Positions 53,019-63,596 of a DNA stretch of 64,000 nucleotides are shown one piece after another. A program made the translations under genes and the position numbers. Each line of letters begins with the position of its first letter. Position 1 is the stretch's first letter. The notes below the pieces were generated by a model. That model saw only the letters and a list, made by a program, of their open reading frames with translations. It did no database searches and was not told where the DNA came from. The stretch covers positions 4,277,963 to 4,341,962 of the forward strand of contig CM074129.1 of the NCBI GenBank assembly GCA_037178625.1, in the 5' to 3' direction. This DNA comes from Skeletonema tropicum (Eukaryota; Bacillariophyta; Thalassiosirophyceae; Thalassiosirales; Thalassiosiraceae).

Positions 53019-55182
53019 TCAGCTTCTCTACACCACACGACGCACAAGACATCATCATGTCGTGCACTGTCTGAATTCCTACAATATTATTATCAGACGT
53101 ACTTTAAAATTTCTGTTATATGATTGTCTGAATCCCTACAATAGTAATACTTGCCAACATCGTCTAGAGAAAGCAAAGTTTATATTATTTTAGTAGTAGA
53201 TACTACTCGTGTCATGTCATGAAGAATGAGGTGAATGATGTACCTACCTACTTGCTACTTCACCTTGCATCGCCTCCTCAAATGCCTGCATTTGCAGGGA
53301 CTTCTTCCGGTACACATCAATCGACCAATTATTATTAGACACCAAGTTGAAGTCCTTTCGCTCACGCAGGTTGCGAGTGTGCTGATGTGCTACTGCAATG
53401 GTCTGCAGGAGCTGGGGAGAAAAAGTCTATGAAACTGACGGTGAAGGGAAACATTACATAAGATTACATACTGATAGTGGACCAGCATTTGATAAGCACC
53501 ATCAGGCGTAGATGGATATGAAAAGATGAACATCGCAACATTGGGAGGAAGCTTGGCATAAGTGATAAGGTAGACTGACATTAATTGGCTTTCATTGGAT
53601 CCATTCATGCATAAGTCGCAAGAAGTAATCTCTTCTTTATCATCTTCTTGCTTTGTGGGTGTGTATGTACTTCTACTATGATGATGTAACTATGTACGTG
53701 TGGTCTATTTGCTACGCACGTGGAGCAAGAGTGTCGTCCCATGGGGACTCCCATTATTAAAGTTGATCGTCCCAGCGATTTGGACCTTTGTAGAAAATTA
53801 CACGCAACAAGACCAGGCCGATCCGCTGCAGTCAGAGGAGTGATCGAAGCAAGCTAAGTTTTGACTCACGTTCTATTTCAGACGTGTGTCGCTGATATGT
53901 ATCAGTTGTCTGCTGCATTTGTTGCTTGTTTTTATTTCGTGTATGGAAGTGCATAGATATCATGATGTTGTGTGCACATCTGTGATGTTTGTTTGCCTCT
54001 ATCCCGCTGCGAGCTTCCCATTCCAGTTCCATCCTCTTGGCCGGCACTAGCATCGACATCTGTAGCATTCAAAGGAGGACTTTGATTCGGCGTGGGAGCG
54101 TAATGTGGATGCGGATACCCCCGTCTCATTTGATTGTTTGAGCCATCAGTACGACACAAAAGTGACAAGATTATTGTTGAATTGCTGAATACGGTTGGAA
54201 GTGCCAATTATTCTATCAGTATCGCGATCATGTACGGAGATATCTTTTTATTTTTCCTTACCCGGAAAGATTATGTGGTCGATTGCATGATGCTTGCACA
54301 CAGCAGCGAATAGATTGTTAGAGGTTTGCCACTGCCATGAGAAGGTTTATTTGTTGTGGTGTTGTCGCATATCGTTGTCCCAGCTGCTGCGTCCTATATT
54401 GTCACAATTATGTTGTCTTACTCTCGACCCGGCTGAATCGACGATGCCGATGTTGTGCGATGTGCCGAGAAGGTAAAAAAGATCTTTTTATGCGCTGATC
54501 GAGTAGATTGCCGCAGCAGATGGCAAGATTTGTGCGGCCGTGTGCATATCACTGGCGAGGCTAATACATGGCGTTCAAGGTGGGCATGCTGCTTGTTGTT
54601 CGTTTATGTCAGCAGCAAGATGTGGCCGGCCGAAGAACATCATTGAGTGCAACCACGCGATCTTTTGATCGGCAGCGGGGCCTGAGGCCGGAGGAGAAAA
54701 GTTGTGCAATTTGCAATTTCCCAGCCCAGCCAGGCAAAAAAGATCTTTTGTCTTTTGTGCGCGCTCGCTCCTTCGCCATTGTGTTTTGTGGTAGATGGAA
54801 TGAGAACTGTTCGAACTTCAACCTTCTACCAAAAGAGCAGTCCCACTACCTGGTAGAGACAAGTAATTGTAAAAATAGGACTTTTTTAGTGTTGCAATCT
54901 TTTGTCTTCTGCCGAAGCGTGCTTTTAATTGACCAATGAAAAAGATACCTGTCTGAGATCTCAGACACGTATCTGAACATAAATGTGACAGCTTTCAGCT
55001 AACTAGCACTAGAGCACTGCCTATCCACCTGATGACACACATAACACGCACACCCAAAATTAAAAATTTCCAGGACAGTGGCGGGTCAATCAGAAAAAAA
55101 TTTGACCTGGTCAAAAAAATATCATAACATAACAACTCCACATTGAAAATTATTTGCAGAGCAATTTTATTGTAGGACATAG
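53019..55182. other. Intergenic stretch with decayed repeats
   Basis: No gene is recognised. It holds the inverted 23-mer at 53094-53116 and its flanking direct repeats. A palindromic segment at about 54948-54975 (CCTGTCTGAGATCTCAGAC) uses the same words as the 9-bp-TSD family. One ATG-started ORF at 54568-54939 (123 aa) has CAICNFPAQPGKKD but no recognisable domain, and I do not call it a gene. Confidence 0.45.
53094..53116 (-). repeat. Inverted copy of the 23-mer at 45251
   Basis: CAGACGTACTTTAAAATTTC is followed by TGT. With the copies at 38951 and 45251 it could be one TIR of an element that has been invaded by copy C. Confidence 0.8.
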
Positions 55183-56007
55183 TCATTTAAAATTATCTGA
55201 CCTGAACACTTCCAATGGGACAAGGCCCCGAGGGCCACACTGCATTACATACACACATACAGAATGCCCAGGCATGCAGGGTACCCAGTTTATATACTCC
55301 CGTAGTATTGGTCCACGTCTGGCGTTGTAAAGTTGCTTCTTCATTTTCGCTGTTATCCACTTTTCACCAATTTTCAACACTGCCTTCGATCCCTCATATG
55401 GCATCTGTAAGATGTCCTCTGGAGGAGGGAGGTCATTGGGGTTGTTCTTGGCGTACTCCGTCACCTCTCCTGCTAATTTATCACATTCAATATTCAGTTT
55501 TGCTTCGTCACTTGGTTTGGTGACATCTATCTCCCGCAATTTGGTGCTCTCAGTTGTGTCCAATGAGTTGACACTTTCATTGTCCTCCGACGTTTGCTAC
55601 TTCTGCTTCTTGCGTCTCGTGTCTTGGTGTCCTCGGACGTGCTTGCTACGCACTCCACATTGAAGTTTACTTTTCAAATGGTGGTATGCCATGAACAGGT
55701 CTGCCTCCGGTTGTATTTTATCTCTTGCAGTTTTGAGTGGTTTATTCAATTTATTCACTCCCGATTCATTATCGAACCATTGGGTCAGCAGTTCCTCGGG
55801 TTCCATGCCAAGGTAGTCAACATGATACAACGCTCGATACGCCCCCTCAAGCTCCCCTCGATAGGAATTCATTGATTCCATATTTGTCATGAGGAAGCAT
55901 GCCTTAAGGTATTCTTCCTTGTTGGTGGGGATAATCCATGCAGCTGAAGCCACCTTATCTGCTAGGTGGACCGAGGAATCACTTTTTCGAATTTGAAAAA
56001 CTGTCAA
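55183..56007 (-). pseudogene. Retroelement RNase H domain with in-frame stop
   Basis: A single minus-strand frame with one in-frame TAG at 55597-55599. Residues 1-136 have the RNase HI layout: SSVHLADKVASAAWII as the first strand region (catalytic Asp not clear), SMNSYRGELEGAYRAL (Glu), LTQWFDNESGV (Asp) and SKHVRGHQDTRRKKQK (His/Asp). After the stop, LNIECDKLAGEVTEYA continues as in related elements (cellular-type RNase H followed by a linker to zf-RVT). The RT domain that should precede it is absent upstream of 56007. The next section of the same type of gene is at 45752-46891. The product would have removed RNA from RNA-DNA hybrids during retrotransposition. Confidence 0.65.
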
Positions 56008-56196
56008 GAAGACTCAAAAGATGTTGAGCCAGTACTAATTCCTACGTGGAATCTCTACGAGCACCATCGGCCAACGGCCACCGGGAAGCACGAGATACCC
56101 TAGTAACACTGGACAGAGATTGATCAATAGTAGATAAAGTCGTCTTAGGACCACCTGAGACAATAGTACGAAAATAATAACGACAGTTTTAGCACG

Positions 56197-56612
56197 ATGG
56201 ATAAGCCAAACCGCCCGTACCGACGTACACCCCCCACAACGACAATTATCGCCAATCCGGTGGCCACCCCCAACCGCACCGAAGCGGAAGGGGAAGAGGA
56301 GGACGAACCCCTACGGGCGGACGGGGGAGTGGACGTGGACGTGGAGAAGGGCCATACGTGTGGGACATAGATCAGTGGGATGAGTTGGAGCCTCCCTTGG
56401 TTAGTCAAATCGATGGAGATAGTGCAGGAAAGAAGGAAGGAGAGGATGCCCCTGAGAAGAAGTTTGTAGGGGAGTTTACGATTGGGACGAGGGAATCCGA
56501 ACTCACGTCACAGTCACCACCAAATAAGAAGTCAAGCGAGGTGGAATCAAAGTCAAGTCTATTAACACAACAAGATCCCAAATCCAAAGCAAGGCGACTG
56601 TTCCGTCGATAA
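56197..56612 (+). pseudogene. RGG-rich ORF, frameshifted, probably retroelement 5' end
   Basis: ATG 56197 opens MDKPNRPYRRTPPTT in one frame. The convincing continuation is in the next frame: YTPHNDNYRQSGGHPQPHRS, an Arg-Gly repeat (RGRGGRTPTGGRGSGRGRG), then VWDIDQWDELEPPL and a Lys/Ser-rich tail ending at 56612. A 1-nt change in the C-run near 56230 would join them. A further ORF from 56633 (DGVIRFGFQNTNTIA) resembles the opening of endonuclease/RT proteins and runs straight into the LTR at 56761. I infer a retroelement 5' end with an RNA-binding RGG leader, truncated by family-L copy D. Confidence 0.5.
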
Positions 56613-56760
56613 GTGTGAATCTACTACTTAAAATGAATAGAAGAGATCAAAGTATCATTGGAACAGTGCCAAACTTGCTTACCAAAGGGGACAAACTACA
56701 AAATAGACATGACAATGATGGTGTTATACGATTCGGATTTCAAAATACTAACACCATCGC

Positions 56761-57026
56761 TGTCACAGGATATGACTCTCTTCTGGTATCCCAATACCGT
56801 TATGACAGTCATTCTTCCTGTTCACACGTGTCAAGTAGCAACCACGGTGAGAACCCGTGATTGATCCTCTCACACAAGATGACGTCGCACGTTGGTGCTC
56901 CTTCATCACCTTTGGGAATAGCCCACTTCTTTAGCTCTTAAGCGTAGTCACCATGATATCCGTGTTCCTAGTGGTCTCTTCTGGCTCTAGTTGCACAATC
57001 AATACCGGTCCTATTTGCTTGTGACA
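56761..57026 (+). repeat. 5' LTR of family-L copy D
   Basis: 266 bp, slightly shorter than the other LTRs because one TCTTCT unit is lost (CCCACTTCTTTAGC versus CCCACTCTTCTTCTTTAGC). The left flank is CATCGC. Confidence 0.9.
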
Positions 57027-58178
57027 TTATTTATAAATATTTCCATCCAGTTTACTGGGTGCAAAGCAAAAGAATCCTTCATCGGTCGGGAAAGATCGAC
57101 CTTTGAGAAGAAAAAAATTAATATTATTCAGCGCATATCCACATTGGTGGGTTTGTGAACCGTGAGCTAGTACAACAAAATCGATTGGCTTCTAGAAGAT
57201 CCATTTCGTCAACACATGGATGTGCGATGAACGCTCGGCGTTTCGTGCTACCATGGAGATGTGACGGCGTGCGATAGAAGTGTGTTTCGACGTTGACAGA
57301 AGTGCATCGGAGGTGAGAAAAGAATTTCGATTCTCCTCATGTAGAGGAAGTGCCCATGGCGAGAATGCACCGTGGCACAGCTCATCACAATAAGGAATTT
57401 CATTCCAATAAAAAGACTACGGTCATCTAAATCCAAAGGACATCAGCTGTTGAGCGATGGACTACGATTAGAATTACGTGTGGGGGGAGAAGTGTTCTCT
57501 CATCCAACCCTCACATATCGAGAGTCATCTGCTGTTAGGCGAGATGATACCCTCACAACAACAGAGTTTGCGGATATAGTTAGCAGACTTAGAAGTATTT
57601 ATTCCTTATAAGACGCTGGTCGCAATTGGAAAAATACGCACTCTCTTGTCTACCTCTGAGAAGGTGTGGAGAGTTTTGATCTTTACAGCATGATAGTGCA
57701 TGTAGCTGGAGCTATTGAGAGCATGTTTGTCGACGCATTCTGTACAGATTGTGATTGTCGCAGCCGCTTAGCCTTGATGGATTGTTGGTTATTACACAGT
57801 GTTGCCGAGGTAGTCTACGCCTTGCTCAAGCGAGTACCTCAGGATGACGAGACGATTATACCCCACTGGACGTGCAATTGAACCACCTACCCTAATTAAT
57901 AAAAATCATATTGCTGTGAAAGCAAATCGTGTTTATTTGTCCCTTTATTTGTCCCTGTTGATTCAACATGTGCAGCGACGTCCTGGTTAAAGAAAGATCA
58001 AGTCTATTCAGTTGCGCACAGCGTGCTGTTCAAAGAAAGGTCATGTCTATTCAGTTACGCACAGCGTACTGTTCAAGTCATTTCTATCCAGCGACGAACT
58101 ATTTAGCGTAAATTCATCCTTATTCACTGGTGCATCTAGGATGACCAGCCTCTTGCTTGCATTGTGGGAGGAGGAGGA

Positions 58179-58775
58179 ATGAGAGAAACAATTCAAGAGC
58201 AATCTGAATTGGAATTACCAAACCAAAATGGTCTGTGCCGCTGTGGCAGCCATGGATTGTCCATGTTCTCTAAATGTGGTTGGCCAACGTGGCAATCATG
58301 CCTAACATATTTCAGAAGACAAGGTCATGGGGGAGTAACGATTGTCTACTCTGCTTCTCCTAGATATCGGATTATATCCTTTGGTGTGCCGTTTCTTCCA
58401 CCAAAGAGATCTTCCAAAATACTAATGAGCAATTCAGATGTTAGTCTGAAGGGAAGGGGACTTCCTTGGTACTTTGTGTCCATGGCAAGTGTCCCGAGTC
58501 CCGAATCTCGTACCTTGATTCTCTGTCTTGTTTACACGCGACAGTCGAAAGGAATCTCTTGCGCAAGCTCAAATTCAAACATTATCCGGAGTGGTGGGTC
58601 TCGTAGGAGAGACTACTCTATCAATACTAATACGGTGGTCATGCCTAGAAAAGGAAGACTACTTTCACAACGCAATCTCGCGTCGGCGAATATGATTGTG
58701 GTTGGAACCATGCTGCTGCAGATTACCTACGGTGTTCAAAAGGAACCTGCACACACCTCGATGCATCCGACTTAA
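58179..58775 (+). CDS. Family-L conserved 198-aa ORF (copy D)
   Basis: Intact and essentially identical to the ORFs at 8695-9291 and 50989-51585. See those entries for sequence features. The intact frame is shared by three copies in both orientations. Confidence 0.35.
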   Translation: MRETIQEQSELELPNQNGLCRCGSHGLSMFSKCGWPTWQSCLTYFRRQGHGGVTIVYSASPRYRIISFGVPFLPPKRSSKILMSNSDVSLKGRGLPWYFVSMASVPSPESRTLILCLVYTRQSKGISCASSNSNIIRSGGSRRRDYSINTNTVVMPRKGRLLSQRNLASANMIVVGTMLLQITYGVQKEPAHTSMHPT

Positions 58776-60911
58776 CTATCCTTGCTGGGTGTACTTCTCA
58801 CGTGAAGGAGAGGACGTTCAAGGATTGCTCGAGCAAGTGGAAAAGCACATGCGGAAATCAAGGCAGGGTCGCAAACAGGCGCATACCAGCACAACGAGAT
58901 GATAACTACAAGACATCGTCCTTCTAAACCGCTGTTGTTGAAGACAACTAGTGGAGGACTTGCGAGAAAGCTGGCTGCTTGCTCAATGCTCGTCCTACAG
59001 TCCGAGAGTGGCTGAGATCCGTAGCCGACTGCTCACCGTGTTTCGGGAGGTTCACCTTCTTCCAATGCACTTGAGACATTCATCGGCTGATGGTAAATTT
59101 CGTTCATAGTTCGGTGACCTGATTATTGGATACTCAGATGGGACAGAGCTCGCCAAGCCTGCGTCATGGAGGGTTCAGTACAGAGCAGGCCATCGAGGGA
59201 GCTACACTTGCACCCGGACATCTTCTACTGAAATGTTGTAATACATGATGAGAAAGTGTTTAACTCTATCGGAACGACCTGTTGTTTGGTGTACACAACG
59301 CAGGTAATAATGATCAAATAAGAGAGAAGCGTGCTCAAGGCAGTTCTCGAGGCTTCCAAGTAAATGCTGCAAAAGACACTTACCATGCCCAGGAAGTGAC
59401 TAACACTTGGATACACCATCTGGAAATTGTTCTTTCGACGATGGTGGTTGCCATCTTAGTTCTTGTGTGTTGTACCAAGACTACCAATAGATCTGCTCCG
59501 CTGCTTTTAGTGGCAAATGTGGGGCCTCCTCGAAATTCGGTCAATATGGTACGGGGAGGAGGGATGCTGACCAAACAAGGAAGCGTTCCCATGATCAATC
59601 GCCAGCGACTAGATGCATGTCTAAGGCGTTTCCAAATTCAGAGTTGATCGGCATTTTGGCTGAGCTTACTTCATTCAAGCGCAAGGCTTGGGGGAGTATC
59701 GATTCTTGAAGACACTCATCGACTGGCATCTGTCGTGGTGCACAACAGGAGATGAAGTGATGAAGCTTGAACTTCGAAAAGAAGTTCAAGGGCGCGTGTC
59801 GGAGTGCGGGTGAGTAATGTGCTATCACCTCCTCTCGGCATTTGTGCCTGGAGTTCTTCCGGTCTAAAGACAGGGCGAGGGCCGCCATACCCTCCGGGAG
59901 ACAATCTCTACTCATATTTATCAAATCAACCTCAAACTAATTGCAAGGGGAAGATATTACGACTGCGACGGGGCTAGTGCTAGCGAGGCTGCGCTGCCTC
60001 AGTTGAGATCCTCAGTGGTCGAGGGTGTGATGCTTCAGCGTAAAGGAAAGTAGTACATACATTACCAGCGTTTGACAGCGTCATCCTTCACGACACATGC
60101 CACACCTACAAAGGAAGAGGTACCGACAGCAGCTCATTGGAGTGCGCTGTTATAATGCAGACTTGGGAAGACAGCAGCTCTTTGAGTGGCTGATCTAAAG
60201 ATGACGAAGACAAATGGTAAGCTCTTGTGACTGCGCATAGTCACACACGACATGGAAGTAGAAGATAGTGTTCTGATATAAACGTTGATGAAGCAAAGCT
60301 AGCTACGTATGTTCCTGGACCTGCCGCAACATTCTAATGGGATCGAGAAATATTCTAATGATCTTCGACAGAGATGATGTATGCAGAGCCTATGCAACGA
60401 TGCAAAAGGAGATACCTCTGTGGTGATTCCGGCAGCTCTTCAATCCAAGATCCAAGACCTTGCTTAGGGGATCTGGTATATCACGACCGTTTTGTGCCTT
60501 AGGCCGATGGATCGTAAGAACGCACTTTACGTCAACGAGGTTCTGACAGGTACTGATGCAAGTACGCTTATTTTATCAGGAAGTTATGCAGTTGTGCATG
60601 CAGTTGTTGTTGCCCTATCGTCTGATCTGATATTAGATTCGATTGAGGTAGAGGTGCCAAAGAAGGCTGAGGAGGGAGCTCAGGATGCGCTTACCCCTTT
60701 GCAACATTCAAATTGCCATTATTATGTGTGAAACTATGATCGACCTTCCACGGCTCGTTCAAAGTGGTTGACTTTCCCACTACCAAAGATTCGAACGGGA
60801 TGTTGGTGAATCCGCGAGATAGAGTGACTCCTCTTCTCACACTTCAAGTGAAGTTCAAGCGGACTCTCTACCTGTTCTTCAAGACTGAAGAAAGCCAATG
60901 TCATCCCATCT

Positions 60912-62117
60912 ATGCAAGATACTTCAGGACCATCCAAACTTTCTCTCAAGAATATCCGCAAGACAAGATTTGCAGACCAACAAGGACGACTTTACTCGTC
61001 GCAAGGGTCAGCTCGACTCTCATCCTCCGTATCTGGATCCGGCCGTATTATCCGAGGAGGAGGAGTAGGATCGTCCTCTGGTGCCAAGACATTATCCGAA
61101 GCGGGCAGTGGATCCTCCGCTCGAGGAAGTAATGCGACAGTCGAACCAGTGCGGTACAAATCTCAAATCGCCTCCTCGAACAAATTGTTTGGTGATGCCA
61201 ACGTACTAAGTGGATTAGTCACACGTTTGGGTATCTCCAGTCGACTCTCCAGAAAAGGTGATCATTCCACCATGCGTGTCGAGGACCTATCCAAGGAGTT
61301 AATCCCCATCGTCGGTGAACCCAAGTTCTGTACCATGATCTACAACGTCCTATCCCCCAAAGAATGTGCCGAGTTGATCCGTCGGGCCAAGATGGAACAG
61401 TTTGATGAATTTAGTTATTCTCGACGTTCTTCCGAGGGGGGAGCGCCGATTGTTTCGTCGTGTTGCAAACGTTGTCGATTGGGTGATTCGGATTTGGCAG
61501 TGTCGTTGTTGGCACGGGTTTCGGATGCGTTGAAGGGGACGGCGTTGGAGGGGGCATTTCAGAGGAGACCTTCGGTGGATGATTATGAGGAGGAGGATGA
61601 AAAGGTAGGAGGGGTGGGAGAAGCAGATGGTAGTGTTATGAAAGGAAAGAGGGCGGGTGTATGTGTTACCAGGGTAACGGAACAGTTCAATGTCATTCGA
61701 TATGATGTAGGGGAATTCTTTGAACCTCATCGTGATACCACATTTCGATCAGGGACGGAGGTTTCACGTCTCACTCTTCAGGTATTTCTGAATGATAAAT
61801 TCAGTGGAGGAAAGACAAGCATCCGACAGGGCAAGAAATTCTTTGATCTCAAAACCAAGACGGGGAGTGTACTACTCATGGATCAAGAATTGCGACGGGA
61901 GGAGTGCTACGTTGTTAGTGGAAAGAAGTATGTCATCCGAGCGGATGTCATGTACGATCAATGTAAGGTTGATGCTGCCACGGCTGTGACTGGAGTGCCT
62001 ACACCAGAGAGAGTGGGTACACACGAGAGAGTGGATACACCAGAGAAACGAATCCACTGGAGATGTTGTTATGAGTTTCAGGTTAGAGGCTGTACAGAAT
62101 GGAACTGTGTACATTAA
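60912..62117 (+). CDS. Prolyl-4-hydroxylase-like 2OG-Fe(II) oxygenase, probably inactive
   Basis: 401 aa from ATG 60912. A Ser/Gly-rich, basic leader (1-110) precedes a P4Hc-type domain (about 130-355). It has MIYNVLSPKECAELI at the start, PHRDTTFRS with metal ligands His273 and Asp275, and GKKYVIRADVMY at the end. The expected distal histidine, 10 residues before the 2-oxoglutarate-binding Lys (Lys339), is Arg329 in DQELRREECYVV. In active relatives this stretch reads like ELLHEG. An acidic insert (DDYEEEDEKVGG) lies in the middle. Without the third ligand, iron binding and hydroxylation are unlikely. The frame is open from 60852, and the coding look begins right at the junction with family-L copy D, so the original 5' end is probably lost. 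Confidence 0.75.
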   Translation: MQDTSGPSKLSLKNIRKTRFADQQGRLYSSQGSARLSSSVSGSGRIIRGGGVGSSSGAKTLSEAGSGSSARGSNATVEPVRYKSQIASSNKLFGDANVLSGLVTRLGISSRLSRKGDHSTMRVEDLSKELIPIVGEPKFCTMIYNVLSPKECAELIRRAKMEQFDEFSYSRRSSEGGAPIVSSCCKRCRLGDSDLAVSLLARVSDALKGTALEGAFQRRPSVDDYEEEDEKVGGVGEADGSVMKGKRAGVCVTRVTEQFNVIRYDVGEFFEPHRDTTFRSGTEVSRLTLQVFLNDKFSGGKTSIRQGKKFFDLKTKTGSVLLMDQELRREECYVVSGKKYVIRADVMYDQCKVDAATAVTGVPTPERVGTHERVDTPEKRIHWRCCYEFQVRGCTEWNCVH

Positions 62118-63187
62118 AACATTCATAATGCATCAATTGTTTTAGGAGTATTCTGCTTTAAGTGGCCTCTTCACATTTCAGTTGCCTCATAATAACTATG
62201 GTACGTCTACATCCCTACATACAATACCTACCCCTATTCATGTGCGGGTTTTTCCCGCATTTAGAATCTATGTATGTGCGGGAAATTTCCTCACTGAGCA
62301 ATGTGCCGCTAATGGACGCCATAGACGCCACCAACCGTCTAACCCCTGCATCAGGATCATCAACTGGACCAATATGATCAATGCTGACCGTTGGTTTGGG
62401 CCTCGGTAGTGTGTGTGGGGTTGTGGTGTAGCCTCATTACACGGCACCGGCCATCATCTTTTTCAGCCGTCGCCAAGCAGTTGTGGTGATGATTACGTCA
62501 ACCATAAACGTCCGTCTCGTCTCCCCTTCATCACGCGATGATACTTTATATATATGGGGATGTTTCGGTGCCAGTATTCCTTCGGTTTGGGCTTGTATTC
62601 ATGCTGAATTCGATAATCGCCGCTCGGTATTATTTTCCGGCCACAATAATAATCGTCGATCATCGACAAATGAAATGATTTAGATGGCCAGCACACGATA
62701 GTGAGGGCAGCCAAATTGAACAATAAAGTATTATGGATGCTCTGGGCTTGTGGAATGGACACAACTATCGCTGTTATGATGAGTCAAGAAGAGTTGTTGT
62801 ATTTACATCGTAGTGCATAAAAGTCTTACGATTTTACTGGTGGTATGAATTGGATTTTGCGCACGAACGGACGATCTGTAGAAGAAACTAGCCCTGCCCA
62901 CGACGTAACGGAAATCGGTCGATGCAACTGATGTCGTCGACTAATGCCTCGGGTAATCATCGTTGCCATCATTTACGATGCCGCCACGACGCAACAATCG
63001 ATACTGTATATCCATAGGGAGGCGTCAGTGTCTTGGTAGCCGCTTCTTCGCCCGATTACATCGTCCTGAACGTCGGCTACTTGGTGTCAACACATTTTCA
63101 ATATTTTTTTACATCAACGCTACTGTGTAATAAAGAGGGGCAATAAACCATCTCCGAAGGCCACCATCTCTCTCCCTTGACTCTAAT
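62118..63187. other. Intergenic stretch, no gene recognised
   Basis: Unique sequence with short frames only. It contains the inverted copy (62787-62860) of the 65-bp repeat that follows the ATPase stop codon, and a small palindrome GTGCGGGTTTTTCCCGCA near 62241-62260. Confidence 0.5.
62787..62860 (-). repeat. Inverted copy of the ATPase 3'-region repeat
   Basis: The reverse complement of 19071-19135, with an extra 8-9 bp between CAAAATCCAAT and CAGTAAAATCG. No ATPase coding sequence accompanies it. Confidence 0.85.
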
Positions 63188-63517
63188 ATGATTATAAACG
63201 ACGGCTGGGCACTCTGGAGCAGAAGGAACGGCCATATGATGTCGCCTACACGGTTCACATACGGAAGGCGTAGGCCACAACCTCAAAGACTCACTCTAGG
63301 CATCTTCGGTCTTGCAAGAGGAGCTGTATGGATGAATATCAAAGCTGAGTTCAGACAACTCTCACGCCTATATCATCCCGACAAACACAACCCTGCAAGA
63401 ACCAACATGACAAACGAAGATGCCGAAACCTCAGCTCTTCAACAGCGCAAGAGACACTTTCTAGAAAAACACTGCAGACGTACTGGACACACATGTAACA
63501 ACAGCCAAAGCAACTAA
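63188..63517 (+). pseudogene. J-domain-like ORF with frameshift
   Basis: 109-aa ORF from ATG 63188. Residues 38-80 match a DnaJ J-domain: LGIFGLARGAVWMNIKAEF, then the key HPD motif in LSRLYHPDKHNP. The last helix (QLFNSARDTF) is found in another frame after about 63425, so a frameshift breaks the domain. J-domains activate Hsp70 ATPases through HPD. In stramenopiles, J-domains are also found at the ends of retroelement polyproteins, and that origin is likely here given the surroundings, which is inference. Confidence 0.5.
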
Positions 63518-63596
63518 AGAGTGTGAGCTCGTTAAACATCTATGGAATGATCTAAGTTACCCTGCGTAGCTCAGAGGCAGGAGATAGCTGGTAAAG

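Larger units (their letters stand above)
56761..60886 (+). mobile_element. Family-L LTR element, copy D (3'-truncated)
   Basis: It has a complete 5' LTR (56761-57026) and an interior matching copies A-C up to CTGTTCTTCAAGACT at 60886, where unrelated sequence begins. The truncation lies about 25 bp before the point where copy B stops. The 156-aa ORF, polypurine tract and 3' LTR are lacking, and no target duplication is visible. The break leads directly into the prolyl-hydroxylase-like ORF on the same strand. Confidence 0.88.

Noticed and set aside
45752..56007. In-frame TAG codons as evidence for stop-codon reassignment
   Set aside because: Intact ORFs here (ATPase, PiggyBac transposase, stand-alone gag) end in TAG, so TAG works as a normal stop. 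The two in-frame TAGs are best read as mutations.
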